A stretch of DNA of 64,000 nt from JAAXGI01 sp963579625 (GCA_963579625.1 CAUZHN010000004.1:1-64000), one strand, 5' to 3'; shown: positions 43,695 to 53,087, counted from the first letter of the stretch. The notes: generated from the sequence alone by a model not told the origin. Program-made: numbers and translations.

Positions 43695-44918
43695 ATGGCG
43701 AACAATGAGGGTGGCGGATCCCGCCGAGTGGCTGTCTTGGGCGCCGGCCCGGTAGGCTTAGACGCGGCACTCGCAAGCCTGGATGCCGGATATGAGATCA
43801 ATGTCTACGATGAGGGATTGAGGCCGTCCACTAATGTACGCGACTGGGGGCATGTTCGCCTCTTCTCACCGTGGTCCATGAACGTTTCACCTCGCATGCG
43901 GCGTCATGCGACCCGTGTCGGACTTACCCTTGATGTTGACGACGAAGCTTTCCTGACGGGTCACGACCTTGCGGACTGCCTCCTTGATCCACTGTGGGCC
44001 CGGGCGTGCCCGGCATCTTCTTTGTGCCTGGGGACACGCGTCGTTGCGGTCGGACGGGAAGGTCTGCTGAAACATGAAGAGATCGGCTCCCCAGAGCGCG
44101 GTTGCCGACCTTTCCGGATTCTCCTGCGGGACACGAACGGGCGGGAGTGGGTGGAGTTTGCCGACGTAGTTATCGATTGCACAGGTAAGTACGCCATCCC
44201 CAACACACTAGGAGATGGGGGGATCCCGGCACCAGGAGAGCAAGTTCTCAATGCTCGGATTGAGCGGAGGATTCCGGACCTGCGAACCAGTGCAAGGGAC
44301 TGGTTGGGGCGTACGATTCTGCTGGTCGGTGCGGGCCATTCCGCGCAGACTGCGGTGAGGGACCTCGTGGAACTGGCCTCCGACAGGCAGGACACTCGAG
44401 TGATCTGGGCCCTCAGAAAACCACGGCCGGACTGGGGAGCTGTATGGAATGACCCCCTTCCCGGAAGGCAGGAGTTAACGAATGTGGCAAAGAGCTTGGC
44501 CGAGGGAGGGTCTCCGGTTGTGAAGTCGCTTCTTGGTGTGGTGGTCGAGGGTCTCTATCAGGACAATGGCCGGATCGGGGTGAGACTCCGGAGCTTTCGG
44601 GGCGCCGACCAAGAGATTCGGGTCGACAAGATCCTCTCTCTCACCGGAGGGGTAGGAGATCACACGTTGTATCGTCAGCTTCAGGTGCACGAGTGTTACG
44701 CGACGAGCGGGCCGATAAAGCTGGCTGCGGCACTAATGGGATCAGAGGTGGTGGACTGCCTCGTTCAGGAGAGCCACGGGGTGGAAACGCTGAAGAATCC
44801 AGAGCCCAACTTTTTCTTGCTCGGTGATAAGTCGTATGGCCGCAACAACACCTTCCTTCTCAGGGTGGGGTGGCAACAGGTGGAAGAGATCTTCCGGGAG
44901 TTGTCCAGGCGATCGTGA
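43695..44918 (+). CDS. FAD/NAD(P)-binding oxidoreductase
   Basis: A 407-residue flavoprotein with two nucleotide folds: VAVLGAGPVGLDAALASLDA near the N-terminus (with acidic Asp at the strand-2 end, DEG) and ILLVGAGHSAQTAV near residue 215. It has the general look of the Pyr_redox_3 or flavin-monooxygenase-like families, with an RVGWQQVEEIF-type end. The reaction is not recognised. The ATG at 43695 has GAGGAGAGG upstream. It ends in GTGA overlap with the next gene, indicating coupled translation. Confidence 0.75.
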   Translation: MANNEGGGSRRVAVLGAGPVGLDAALASLDAGYEINVYDEGLRPSTNVRDWGHVRLFSPWSMNVSPRMRRHATRVGLTLDVDDEAFLTGHDLADCLLDPLWARACPASSLCLGTRVVAVGREGLLKHEEIGSPERGCRPFRILLRDTNGREWVEFADVVIDCTGKYAIPNTLGDGGIPAPGEQVLNARIERRIPDLRTSARDWLGRTILLVGAGHSAQTAVRDLVELASDRQDTRVIWALRKPRPDWGAVWNDPLPGRQELTNVAKSLAEGGSPVVKSLLGVVVEGLYQDNGRIGVRLRSFRGADQEIRVDKILSLTGGVGDHTLYRQLQVHECYATSGPIKLAAALMGSEVVDCLVQESHGVETLKNPEPNFFLLGDKSYGRNNTFLLRVGWQQVEEIFRELSRRS

Positions 44919-46048
44919 GGATCTCAGGGCTGGAGTTGATCGAGATCCGACTTCCATTGAGAGAGTCCTTCACCGCTAGCTTTGGTTCGCGTTCCCACCG
45001 ACGCATCCTCCTCCTGCGGCTCGAAGGATCCGAGATGGAGGAGGGCTGGGGAGAGTGTGTGGCGGGTGAGGATCCGTCGTACTCGTATGAGACCACCGAG
45101 ACCGTGTGGCACATCCTCAATCGGTTCATCCTACCGATGGTGCTTGGGCACGAAATCGAGGGACCAGAGGATATTGCCACTGTCAGTGCGGCTGTTCGCG
45201 GTCATCCGATGGCTAAGGCTGCGGTGGAGATGGCCGTATGGGACCTTCAGGCGAAGGAACTTGGAGTGCCGCTCTGGGAACTCCTAGGAGGCTCTGGATC
45301 GCCGGTTCCTGTGGGGGTCAGTGTAGGCATTCAACCCAACGATGCTGCGCTTCTGCAAAAGGCGGATGAGTATCTCGCCCGGGGGTATGCGAGAGTCAAG
45401 CTGAAAATCAAACCCGGCAGGGACGTGAACACTGTTCGAGCGGTACGCGAACAGTTTCCAGTCGCTCAACTGAGCGTGGACGCAAACGCTGCCTATACCC
45501 TTGCCGACGCCTCTCTCCTCAAAGAACTGGACGCTTTCGATCTCCTAATGGTAGAGCAGCCCCTAGGGTACCAGGACTTTGCGGATCACTCTAGGTTGCA
45601 GAAACTCCTTGATACTCCGATCTGCCTCGATGAGTCCATACGGTCCGAAGAAGACGCCAGACTGGCGCTGGGGCTAGGCGCCTGCCAGGTGGTCAGTATT
45701 AAACCTGGTCCGGTTGGGGGATTGGCCAGCGCCCGGGCAATTCACAATCTTTGTGTTGAGCGAGGGGTTCCGGCATGGTGCGGGGGAATGTTGGAGTCGG
45801 GTATCGGAAGAGCGCATAATCTCTGTCTCGCTACGCTTCCTGGTTTCTCGCTGCCGGGAGATATCTCTGAGTCGAGACGATACTGGGATCAAGATATCGT
45901 GAGCCCGGAATTCACCTTGGATCAGGGCCAAATGACGCCCCCTGTCGAACCAGGGATCGGGGTTGTTCCGGATCGAGATCGGATTCGCCGGCTCGCGGTC
46001 CGGCATGTCTCCTACGGAAGGCTGACCCGCCCCGTGGTGGAAGTGTAG
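44915..46048 (+). CDS. Enolase-superfamily N-acylamino-acid racemase / o-succinylbenzoate synthase
   Basis: A 377-residue member of the muconate-lactonising subgroup. The catalytic residues of the OSBS/NSAR type are present: Lys162-x-Lys164 (VKLKIKPG), Asp189 (VDANAAY), Glu214 (VEQPL), Asp239 (LDES) and Lys263 (IKPGPVGGL). GGMLESGIGRAHN is typical of this group. Proteins of this type make o-succinylbenzoate (menaquinone) and/or racemise N-succinyl amino acids. No men genes are near, and an M20 deacylase is in the same run, so racemase activity is favoured. The start is a GTG overlapping the preceding stop. Confidence 0.85.
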   Translation: MRISGLELIEIRLPLRESFTASFGSRSHRRILLLRLEGSEMEEGWGECVAGEDPSYSYETTETVWHILNRFILPMVLGHEIEGPEDIATVSAAVRGHPMAKAAVEMAVWDLQAKELGVPLWELLGGSGSPVPVGVSVGIQPNDAALLQKADEYLARGYARVKLKIKPGRDVNTVRAVREQFPVAQLSVDANAAYTLADASLLKELDAFDLLMVEQPLGYQDFADHSRLQKLLDTPICLDESIRSEEDARLALGLGACQVVSIKPGPVGGLASARAIHNLCVERGVPAWCGGMLESGIGRAHNLCLATLPGFSLPGDISESRRYWDQDIVSPEFTLDQGQMTPPVEPGIGVVPDRDRIRRLAVRHVSYGRLTRPVVEV

Positions 46049-46074
46049 TCTTAGCCTCCTCCCCAGTCGAACTC

Positions 46075-46309
46075 TAGCGTTCGGGTCTGAAATCGGACTG
46101 CCGGAAGTCCAAGTATCCGAATGAATAAGCGCTAGACCCCCCTTCTGAGTGCCCCCCCGGACCGGCTCCTCTCCTCCCACGACGGGTGCCAGCTTTCCCT
46201 GTAGCCATCGGCGCAGCTCCTCAAGGTCCGAGAGCGAAAGGGTCTCAATCTCGATCCGACCGAGATAATAGTAGGTGTCCGGCTGCTCCGGTCGAAGTCC
46301 CGATCGCAT
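46075..46309 (-). pseudogene. Small gene interrupted at a seven-base G tract
   Basis: Read from an ATG at 46309 the frame gives RSGLRPEQPDTYYYLGRIEI and then ETLSLSDLEELRRWLQGKL, with good coding character. At a homopolymer (C7 on the plus strand, 46152-46158) the frame as written runs on into a long antisense stretch of the racemase gene. Adding one base to the tract instead gives GGHSEGGSSAYSFGYLDF and then RQSDFRPER with a TAG at 46075-46077, about 78 residues in total. Either the gene is phase-variable, or decayed, or the tract length is misread. The product is unknown. Confidence 0.45.
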
Positions 46310-46474
46310 GTCGGAGACCCGGCCCGCGTAGCCAGGGGGAGCGGTTGCGGGTTGAGGAGTGTGCAGTACGAGAGAGTGATATGATCGTGCCAGAGGGCAT
46401 GCCCCGATCCCCACTCCATTGAGGAAGAGGAAAAGGAAGGACGCACGCCACAAAGAATCTCAGGGTGGCAAGCT

Positions 46475-47032
46475 TTAGCTAGCCGCCCTGAGGTCAATAG
46501 TCACCTGGACAGCGAGATGTCCAATGTCAGCCCGCTCACGGACTCCATCACGGAGACGGGGCTCCATCTTGCGGTATGCGTTCAGGACTCCGCTGCGAAG
46601 ATCCTCTCTCAAGATCCGAAGAGCATTCGCGTCAGGTCGATTGGTCTTGCTGATCTTGCGAATCTCTTCGAGACGTGCTGGAACGATCTCGAACGGACTC
46701 AGGCTGACGTCATCGGGCCGCTTGTGATCGAGGTAGGAGACTGTAACGCTTACGTCTCCGCGGGCATGATGGGTGGAGATGTCCCCGACCGTCTGAAATC
46801 GCTTCGCTAACCGGCGGATCTCGGGGCCCGAGGCAGTGGACATGTAGGTCTTTTCAACTAAGCTAAAGATTCTTCGAACACGCTCTGCAGGAGTGGCATC
46901 TAGGTCCGGCACCTCGGTACCGAGTTCCCGCGCCGAAGCGTCTCGCGCGAAGTCGTCCCGACCCTCGTCATATCGGTTCCTTTCCCGGTCGATGTGATCG
47001 AGTATCCGGTCGGGATTTGTGCGGAAGCTCAT
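46475..47032 (-). CDS. Conserved-looking hypothetical protein
   Basis: A 185-residue soluble, strongly charged and mostly helical protein (starts MSFRTNPDRILDHIDRERNR). It has codon-position bias like the neighbouring genes, favouring it over the shorter plus-strand frame at the same place. No known domain is recognised and no transmembrane segment is present. It is separated by about 165 bases from the small interrupted gene on the same strand. Confidence 0.6.
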   Translation of the reverse strand: MSFRTNPDRILDHIDRERNRYDEGRDDFARDASARELGTEVPDLDATPAERVRRIFSLVEKTYMSTASGPEIRRLAKRFQTVGDISTHHARGDVSVTVSYLDHKRPDDVSLSPFEIVPARLEEIRKISKTNRPDANALRILREDLRSGVLNAYRKMEPRLRDGVRERADIGHLAVQVTIDLRAAS

Positions 47033-47613
47033 ACTTGGACTCTCACGACTGGAGTGCGGGGCAACCCAACTTCACTGGAGGATAACTATGGAACACTGAA
47101 CGGGCCACGGGGATGATCCGCTGACTCTGGGAATGCATTTGCAGGGCTCTGCCGATGGGATGGCGTCCTGATGTGACCTCGAAGGAAGAGAGGATAGACC
47201 GGCGGACAGTGTCAGAAAGGAGCGGTCAGTGGGGCCCGGATCCGACTCTTCGTATCTTAGGGAGAGGGTGACTCAGACCTTCTTGTCACCGGGCATGGCT
47301 CATGCGGGATGTTAGCCACGAGCTGAAGACAGTCGGGATTCTCTTGCTTGGCGGAGAGCGTGGGTCGGCCTTGCCACTTCGAGCTATGGTCTTGTCTTCC
47401 TCGCTTCCTAGGGTATCGTGATCTCCTCAATCTTTGGGTCGCGGTCCTCATCGGACTGGGCGCGTCCATCATCAATGGGAAGCAACACGCTGGTGCCTGG
47501 ATACTCCTTGCCTTGGGGATCTCCGTCCTCGTCACCTTACTTGTTGGCCACAGGGCTAGTCTGACCAGATCCACAACGAAACCGCGATGTTTGCTGAACC
47601 TTCGGCATCGACT
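47033..47613. other. Gene-poor region
   Basis: About 580 bases. A plus-strand frame from 47348 encodes one plausible two-helix membrane stretch (LWVAVLIGLGASIINGKQ and AWILLALGISVLVTLLVG) but then runs antisense through most of the DUF192 gene. It may be a remnant of a small membrane protein. No RNA gene was recognised. Confidence 0.35.
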
Positions 47614-48084
47614 TCAGCGACGCCCGAAGATAATTTGCGCGCTTTGTCCCACTTGGACCCTTTCGTCGGCGAACCAGCCTTGGGGAACCTCGAGCGCAAA
47701 CAACGCGGGCTGGGCTGGCGTATGGAGCTCCTCGGTCTCAGGGTCCATCTGCTGGATGTCCACAATGACTTGCAAGCGATTGAGCCAAGCGATGTCGAGG
47801 GGAATGACAGTATTCCGCATGAAGAAAGAGTGAGCAAGCTCTTCTTCGAACACAAAGAGCATGCCGTTAGCGGGATCCAGATTCTCTCTGAACATAAGAC
47901 CTTGCTGTCGAGCGGCCGGCGTATCAGCCACTTCGGCCTGTACGGTGTCAGAGCTGAAGATTACCCAGGCAGACCCCTGGGGGGGGCGGGCACCACTATA
48001 GATTCCGGGGGTTGAGTTGCCGCCTGAGCCCTCGCAGGCGACCAGGCCCGCAAGCACTAGTGCGATGGGCATGAGCTTTCTCAT
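47614..48084 (-). CDS. DUF192-family lipoprotein
   Basis: A 156-residue protein. The start is the Met at 48084 (MRKLMPIALVLAGLVACEGS); the lipobox LVAC gives an anchored Cys at residue 17. The DUF192 domain has VEVADT-type AEVADTPAARQQGLMFRENL, GMLFVFEEELAHSFFMRNTV and IPLDIAWL, the usual conserved core. The family is widespread, exported and of unknown function. It is divergent from the Trm112-like gene. Confidence 0.9.
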   Translation of the reverse strand: MRKLMPIALVLAGLVACEGSGGNSTPGIYSGARPPQGSAWVIFSSDTVQAEVADTPAARQQGLMFRENLDPANGMLFVFEEELAHSFFMRNTVIPLDIAWLNRLQVIVDIQQMDPETEELHTPAQPALFALEVPQGWFADERVQVGQSAQIIFGRR

Positions 48085-48230
48085 AGACGGCCTTTCCGAG
48101 ACGGAGTCGAGGATTCGGGATCCGGGTCGCGGACCGCGGTGGAGGATGCTAACTTCTCCAGTCCATGACGCAAGCGGTCTTGTCGTTTGAGAAGAGAAGG
48201 AAGCGAGCGTCGACAGAGCAAGTGAGGTCG

Positions 48231-48494
48231 ATGGCGATGCTAGACCCAGAACTGCTGGAAATCCTCGTGTGTCCGGAGACCAAGGAGCCAGTTCGCCTGG
48301 CGGATGACGTGTTGCTTGCTCGCCTGAATCGAGCCATTGCGGAGAACCAATTGTCGACACGGGGGGGAGAGCTGGTGAAGGAGCAGATCGAGGCTGGACT
48401 AGTGAGGGAGGATGGCCGAATCCTTTATCCTGTGAGAGACGACATACCCGTGATGCTCATCGACGAAGCGATCCTAATAGAGGATTTATCATAG
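48231..48494 (+). CDS. Trm112-family protein
   Basis: An 87-residue protein beginning MAMLDPELLEILVCPETKEP and ending in RDDIPVMLIDEA, the Trm112/UPF0434 pattern. The eukaryotic and archaeal homologues activate methyltransferases; bacterial roles are unsettled. Only one Cys is retained at the CP motif, so a zinc site is incomplete. A start at 48237 is also possible. A GAGG lies just before the ATG. Confidence 0.85.
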   Translation: MAMLDPELLEILVCPETKEPVRLADDVLLARLNRAIAENQLSTRGGELVKEQIEAGLVREDGRILYPVRDDIPVMLIDEAILIEDLS

Positions 48495-48495
48495 A

Positions 48496-49845
48496 TCATC
48501 CCTTCTGACGCTGCTTCTTCAGAAAGTCCATCATTACGTACTTTCCCAGGGTGATTGTCGAGGTGAAGTAGGCTTTCCCGCGAGCGATCTCCGAGACCTT
48601 TTCAACGAACTGAATAAGATAAGGGTCTTGGGCAAGCATGAAAGTGTTGATGAGTATTCCCGCCTTGCGGCAGGCCATCACCTCTCTGTAACTCCGTCTT
48701 AAGATCTCCGGATCTAGACCACCCGAATTCGTATAGATCCTTCCGTCCCCAAGTGTCACCGCCGAGGGCTTGCCGTCGGTAACCATGATGATCTGCCGCA
48801 TCTCCTTCTTCTGTGAAATAAGAATCCGACGGGCGACCTCAAGGCCCTCTGCAGTATTTGTATGGAAGGGACCTACCTGTGCGCGTGCGAGCTGAGAGAG
48901 AGGGATCTCTCGCGCTCGGTCACCAAAGGTGACGATCCGTAGCGAGTCTCCGGGAAACTGTGTACGGATCAGATGCGAGAGGGCTAGAGCCACGCGCTTC
49001 GCTGGAGAAAAGCGATCCTCCCCGTACAGAACCATTGAGTGGGAGATGTCCAACAGGAGTACCGTTGCACACGAGGATCGATACTCAGCCTGATAGACCA
49101 TCAGATCTCCGTAGTCTAACTGGAGCGGGATCTGAAGCCCCTCACGTTGGATCGCGCTAGACAGAGTCGCGGGGATGTCGAGGTTTAGGGTATCTCCAAA
49201 TTCGTAGGGGCAACTGGCGCCTCCGGCTTCCACTCCGGTGGATAGGTGCGGCGTATCATGCGACCCGAACGAAGACTTTCCCAGCGCACCCAGGAGATTG
49301 CGGAGTGCCCGGTATCCGAGAAAATCCATTCCCTTTTGAGTGAGTGAGAAATTCACTCTCTGAGCGGCCTCACGGGCTTCGTCTACCTGGCCACCCTGCC
49401 GAGTGATGTCCACGCTCGTCCCCAGCAGCTCCCCGCCAGAGTACAGGGACAAGTATCCCTCCTCGACCATGCGTTTCACGAGACCATCAAGCATCTCGGC
49501 GATCCGGGCCCTTAGCTCCTCGTCTCCGTCACCGTCACCGCGGAGTTCTGAAAGCATCTCCGGGGTCACCGCTTCGGTTTCCATGAGCGCGCGCAGCAGT
49601 GCTTCCTTCAGCGAGGTTGTGGAGGATGTGTCCTCCTCCCCAGTCCAACCCCAGTAGGGGTGATAATGCGGCCCTCCCGCAAATCCTCCATCCAGGAGGA
49701 AGTCGGAGAGCCTCTCCATGAGAGCTTCCAGGTTCAGTGCGTCCAGGAAGCTGCCACGATACTTGGAGTAGGTAGTGAACCGCACCGATTGCGTTGACTT
49801 TGACCAGAGAGTAATGATCGGGGGTGAATAGACTCGAGGTATCAT
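48496..49845 (-). CDS. VWA-domain protein
   Basis: A 449-residue cytoplasmic protein. The N-terminal half (begins with TTYSKYRGSFLDALNLEALM) is helical and acidic. The von Willebrand A domain starts near residue 260 with the metal-ion site LLLDISHSMV (D-x-S-x-S), followed by the MVTDGKPSA strand. Such proteins pair with MoxR-like AAA ATPases as metal-insertion or protein-remodelling chaperones. Here the ATPase gene lies downstream on the same strand, separated by mutY on the other. The stop is 2 bases from the Trm112-like stop. Confidence 0.9.
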   Translation of the reverse strand: MIPRVYSPPIITLWSKSTQSVRFTTYSKYRGSFLDALNLEALMERLSDFLLDGGFAGGPHYHPYWGWTGEEDTSSTTSLKEALLRALMETEAVTPEMLSELRGDGDGDEELRARIAEMLDGLVKRMVEEGYLSLYSGGELLGTSVDITRQGGQVDEAREAAQRVNFSLTQKGMDFLGYRALRNLLGALGKSSFGSHDTPHLSTGVEAGGASCPYEFGDTLNLDIPATLSSAIQREGLQIPLQLDYGDLMVYQAEYRSSCATVLLLDISHSMVLYGEDRFSPAKRVALALSHLIRTQFPGDSLRIVTFGDRAREIPLSQLARAQVGPFHTNTAEGLEVARRILISQKKEMRQIIMVTDGKPSAVTLGDGRIYTNSGGLDPEILRRSYREVMACRKAGILINTFMLAQDPYLIQFVEKVSEIARGKAYFTSTITLGKYVMMDFLKKQRQKG

Positions 49846-49903
49846 ACCGATCTGCTCAGGGCCAGTTCCGAGACGCTAGGGGCAATGACTACCTTGATCT
49901 CCG

Positions 49904-51136
49904 ATGACACATTTTGACCCCACTGAGCTGGAGTGCCAGCGGAAGCCTAGTCCTCCACGTCCATCCGATCCAGGGAGGGAACGGTCGTTTGGGGCCGGGG
50001 ATGGAGCAGTGTTGGACCAAGCCACGGTCAAATTTTTCCGAATTGCGCTTCTTCGCTTTTTCGCAAAGACACGACGGGACCTCCCGTGGAGGAAAAATCG
50101 GGATCCTTACCGGGTTCTGGTTTCTGAGGTAATGTTACAGCAGACTAGGACCGAGACCGTGGTTCCCTACTTCAGACGATGGATGAAGCGATTCCCCAAA
50201 CTTGCTGAGCTTGCGGCAGCCGATGAACAGGAGGTGCTCAGGCTCTGGCAGGGGCTGGGATATTACTCACGAGCTCGCAACCTTCACACAGCTGTTCGCG
50301 AAATCGTGAACCATCTAGAGGGAAGGATTCCGGACAGCCCGGAGGCGCTCCAAGCACTTCCAGGGATCGGTCCCTACACGGCTGGAGCGGTGGCATCGAT
50401 TGCCTTTGGGGTCATGGTGCCCGCGGTTGACGGGAACGTCCGAAGAGTTCTTGCACGTGTGATGGATCATCCAGCTCCCTCCCCTACTGTTCTCCGCGAG
50501 TGGGCTAGAAGTCTTGTCGATCCGGTCGATCCCGGAAACTTCAACCAGGCGCTCATGGAGCTCGGCTCTCAGATTTGTACCCCGAGGAGGCCTAGGTGCG
50601 ATTGCTGCCCTATAGGCAGGCTGTGTCGCGCGAGGCGATCTGGTACCCAGGAAAAGCGACCGGCACCACCAGCCCGCAAGCTGGTTCCAAGAGTTACTGA
50701 GGCACTTGCGGCACTCATGTGGGAGGGAAAGGATTGTCCGAAGGTGCTTCTCAGACGACGACCGAGGAATGGTCTTCTCGGAGGGATGTGGGAGTTGCCT
50801 GGTGCGCAGGTACACAAGTCTGAAACGCCTGTGGAGATTGCGAAAGAGATCGCAGTGGCTCTGATAAATTCTCCTGCTGGAGCAAGGGAGAGGGATTCGG
50901 TTGGGGGGGCATCGGCCTCAGATGGCCGGATAGAACCTGCGCTGATTGGTCAAGAGAAGCCCGTGGATCACGCTTTCACGCACCGTAGGGTGCGTTATAT
51001 CCCCTTCCGCTTCTTGGTTCCGTTTAAGGATGACGGGCCTACTTGGAGGGAGGATCTCCGGTGGGTGGATTCGGGAGAGGCGAATTTATTACCCATACCT
51101 GTGGCACAGTCTCAAGTTCTGAGTCGGATATTTTGA
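49904..51136 (+). CDS. mutY: Adenine DNA glycosylase
   Basis: A 410-residue base-excision repair enzyme that removes A mispaired with 8-oxoguanine. The HhH-GPD domain has catalytic Glu75 (VSEVMLQQT), ALPGIGPYTAGAVASIAFG (hairpin, residues 151-169) and Asp176 (VDGNVRRVL). The 4Fe-4S loop is Cys225-x6-Cys232-x2-Cys235-x5-Cys241. A C-terminal NUDIX-like domain (about 270-410), for 8-oxoG recognition, begins PRVTEALAALMWEG and has GGMWELPGA. The N-terminal 35 residues are extra; a GTG at 50012 is an alternative start. Confidence 0.95.
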   Translation: MTHFDPTELECQRKPSPPRPSDPGRERSFGAGDGAVLDQATVKFFRIALLRFFAKTRRDLPWRKNRDPYRVLVSEVMLQQTRTETVVPYFRRWMKRFPKLAELAAADEQEVLRLWQGLGYYSRARNLHTAVREIVNHLEGRIPDSPEALQALPGIGPYTAGAVASIAFGVMVPAVDGNVRRVLARVMDHPAPSPTVLREWARSLVDPVDPGNFNQALMELGSQICTPRRPRCDCCPIGRLCRARRSGTQEKRPAPPARKLVPRVTEALAALMWEGKDCPKVLLRRRPRNGLLGGMWELPGAQVHKSETPVEIAKEIAVALINSPAGARERDSVGGASASDGRIEPALIGQEKPVDHAFTHRRVRYIPFRFLVPFKDDGPTWREDLRWVDSGEANLLPIPVAQSQVLSRIF

Positions 51137-51189
51137 TCACATTTCCTTTGTGGCTGGCGGGGTAACACGTCGCAACTGCCGAGGACCTC

Positions 51190-52656
51190 TCACACACCCA
51201 GGGGATCTAACCCCTGGGACCCTTTAGGACCGTTGCCTGTGGACGATGGATGCCGGGCTCGCTCGTAGCCCCCTTCTGATCTGGAGATTCGACGTCCGGC
51301 AACCAGTGCCTCAAGAACCAATTCGCAAGCTGCGGCGCGAACGCCAACGGGGGCATTGTCGGAGGCGAGACCGACTATAGCCACGAGGTCAAATAAACCG
51401 TCAACCTGAGCGAATCCCTGAACGCAGGCATGAGAAGTGGCGTCATCCGAAACCTGAAGGGCTCCTCCGGACTCGAAGTACTTGACGATCTCATCTACGT
51501 CAACTCCTCCTGCCCGAGCGTGGAAGACCTCCTTCGCGGCGAGGGCGATGAGTTCGCGTGCGATCTTCTCGACCCCTTCTAGCTCCCCGTCGTACTCCAA
51601 CTCGATTTTGCCCGTGATCATCGGAAGAGCGGCGTAGATGTCACAGACACGAGGAATTGCCTCCCGTTCATCAAGCCGGAACGCGCGTCGCTCAGCGTTT
51701 GACACCACTCCCTCGAGGACAGCGATCGGTAGGCGCTGGCTTACTCCAGAGCGCTGATCCACCCGTTTGTCGGCTCGTGCCAGGAAGGCAAGCCGTTCTA
51801 CCACTTCCGATATGAAGTCGGGCACCGTAATAGGGACTGCGTTCCGATCCAGCCACGCCTCCTCCTCAGTGATTGTGATCCCTGTTTCGATCTCCATTGG
51901 ATAGTGGGTACGGATCTCGGCTCCGATCCGATCCTTCAGTGGGGTAATGATCTTACCTCTTGCTGTGTAATCCTCAGGGTTGGCCGTGAAGACGAGGAAT
52001 ACGTCTAGTAGCAGGCGGATCGGGAACCCCTTGATCTGGATGTCGCCTTCTTGGAGGATGTTGAAGAGCCCCACCTGGATTTTCCCCGAAAGGTCGGGTA
52101 ATTCGTTCAGGGCGAAGATTCCACGGTTTGCTCGCGGGAGTAGCCCAAAGTGGATCGTGAGCTCATCCGAGAGGATGTGGCCGCCGCGCGCCGCCTTGAT
52201 CGGGTCTAGGTCACCAATGAGGTCTGCGACGGTGACGTCAGGGGTGGCGAGTTTTTCGACGTACCTTGCCTCACGGGGGAGCCAGGAGATAGGCGTATCG
52301 TCTCCGGCCTCCTCAACAAGGAGGACACCATCTTTCGAGATCGGTTGAAGGGGGTCATCATTCACCTCGCTCCCGGCGAGCACGGGTATCTCGGGGTCTA
52401 GGAGGTCGATCATTTGCCGGAGGATACGGCTCTTAGCCTGACCGCGTAGCCCGAGAAGAATGAAATCTTGCCGGGCCAGAATGGCGTTGGCCAGGCAGGG
52501 GATTACGGTATCCTCGTACCCGCGGATCCCCGGGAACAGCTCCTCGCGAGAGCGGAGCTTGCCGATCAGATTCGAGCGGACCTCGTCCTTCACTGAACGC
52601 GGGCAGTAACCGGTGGCCTTCAGAGCGCCGAGGGTCGAGGGATTGGATGAAGGCAT
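51190..52656 (-). CDS. MoxR/magnesium-chelatase-like AAA ATPase
   Basis: A 488-residue AAA+ protein. The Met at 52656 (MPSSNPSTLG) is preferred over one 12 codons upstream. Walker A is atypical (LLGLRGQAKSRI). After it come LLVEEAGDDTP and the sensor-like IFALNELPDLSGKIQVGLFN segment with NILQEG and FPIRLLLDVFLVFTANPED. A helical lid follows. This is the magnesium-chelatase ChlI/MoxR class. It pairs functionally with the VWA gene upstream on the same strand. Confidence 0.88.
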   Translation of the reverse strand: MPSSNPSTLGALKATGYCPRSVKDEVRSNLIGKLRSREELFPGIRGYEDTVIPCLANAILARQDFILLGLRGQAKSRILRQMIDLLDPEIPVLAGSEVNDDPLQPISKDGVLLVEEAGDDTPISWLPREARYVEKLATPDVTVADLIGDLDPIKAARGGHILSDELTIHFGLLPRANRGIFALNELPDLSGKIQVGLFNILQEGDIQIKGFPIRLLLDVFLVFTANPEDYTARGKIITPLKDRIGAEIRTHYPMEIETGITITEEEAWLDRNAVPITVPDFISEVVERLAFLARADKRVDQRSGVSQRLPIAVLEGVVSNAERRAFRLDEREAIPRVCDIYAALPMITGKIELEYDGELEGVEKIARELIALAAKEVFHARAGGVDVDEIVKYFESGGALQVSDDATSHACVQGFAQVDGLFDLVAIVGLASDNAPVGVRAAACELVLEALVAGRRISRSEGGYERARHPSSTGNGPKGSQGLDPLGV

Positions 52657-53087
52657 TTTGGAATCTCCGAACTTGCGACGGGCTGCTGGCAATCGAGCAC
52701 CTTTGGGGAAACGGCCCGTTCAGAGTGACGGACAGGAGCTTCCTCGCTACTCGTCCTACCCCCCGGGGCTCGGGGTACCACGGCGGCGCTCACGGGTTCC
52801 CTTCCCGAGTGGATGTGAATGGAAAACCCATGTTTTCGAGGGCAAATGCCGTGTTCAGGTTGGGGACCTGTACCCGGGAGGACATTCCGGGTCATTTCAT
52901 CACTCCCGGATATGAGACGGCCGATAGCTCGGAATTATTCTACGCTTGTCTGTATGCGGCGGGATTTTACGGGGGTAAGGACCTAGTGGTCAACTCTCCA
53001 AACTACATCGATTGTACGGATAAGGTGGGTTTAGGATGGAGCTGGAAGGAGGGGAACATCGGACCTTCGTGCTGTCGGATATAGGGG
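52657..53087. other. Gap with an unassigned 145-codon plus-strand frame
   Basis: The 430 bases between the ATPase start and the transglycosylase stop. A plus-strand frame (52647-53084) has an unremarkable composition and the stretches RVDVNGKPMFSRANAVF and SNELFY-like SSELFYACLYAAGFYGGK. No family was recognised, and a plus-strand gene here would run tail to tail with the transglycosylase. It is listed as doubtful; the ATPase promoter should also lie in this gap. Confidence 0.25.

Noticed and set aside
45674..46453. 259-codon minus-strand frame
   Set aside because: Most of it is antisense to the racemase gene; only the first part (to the G7 tract) has coding character and is described as a broken small gene.
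46517..46810. 97-codon plus-strand frame opposite the hypothetical gene
   Set aside because: The minus-strand frame is longer and has better codon-position bias.
47348..47833. 161-codon plus-strand frame with two hydrophobic stretches
   Set aside because: It runs antisense through about half of the well-supported DUF192 gene; at most a remnant.
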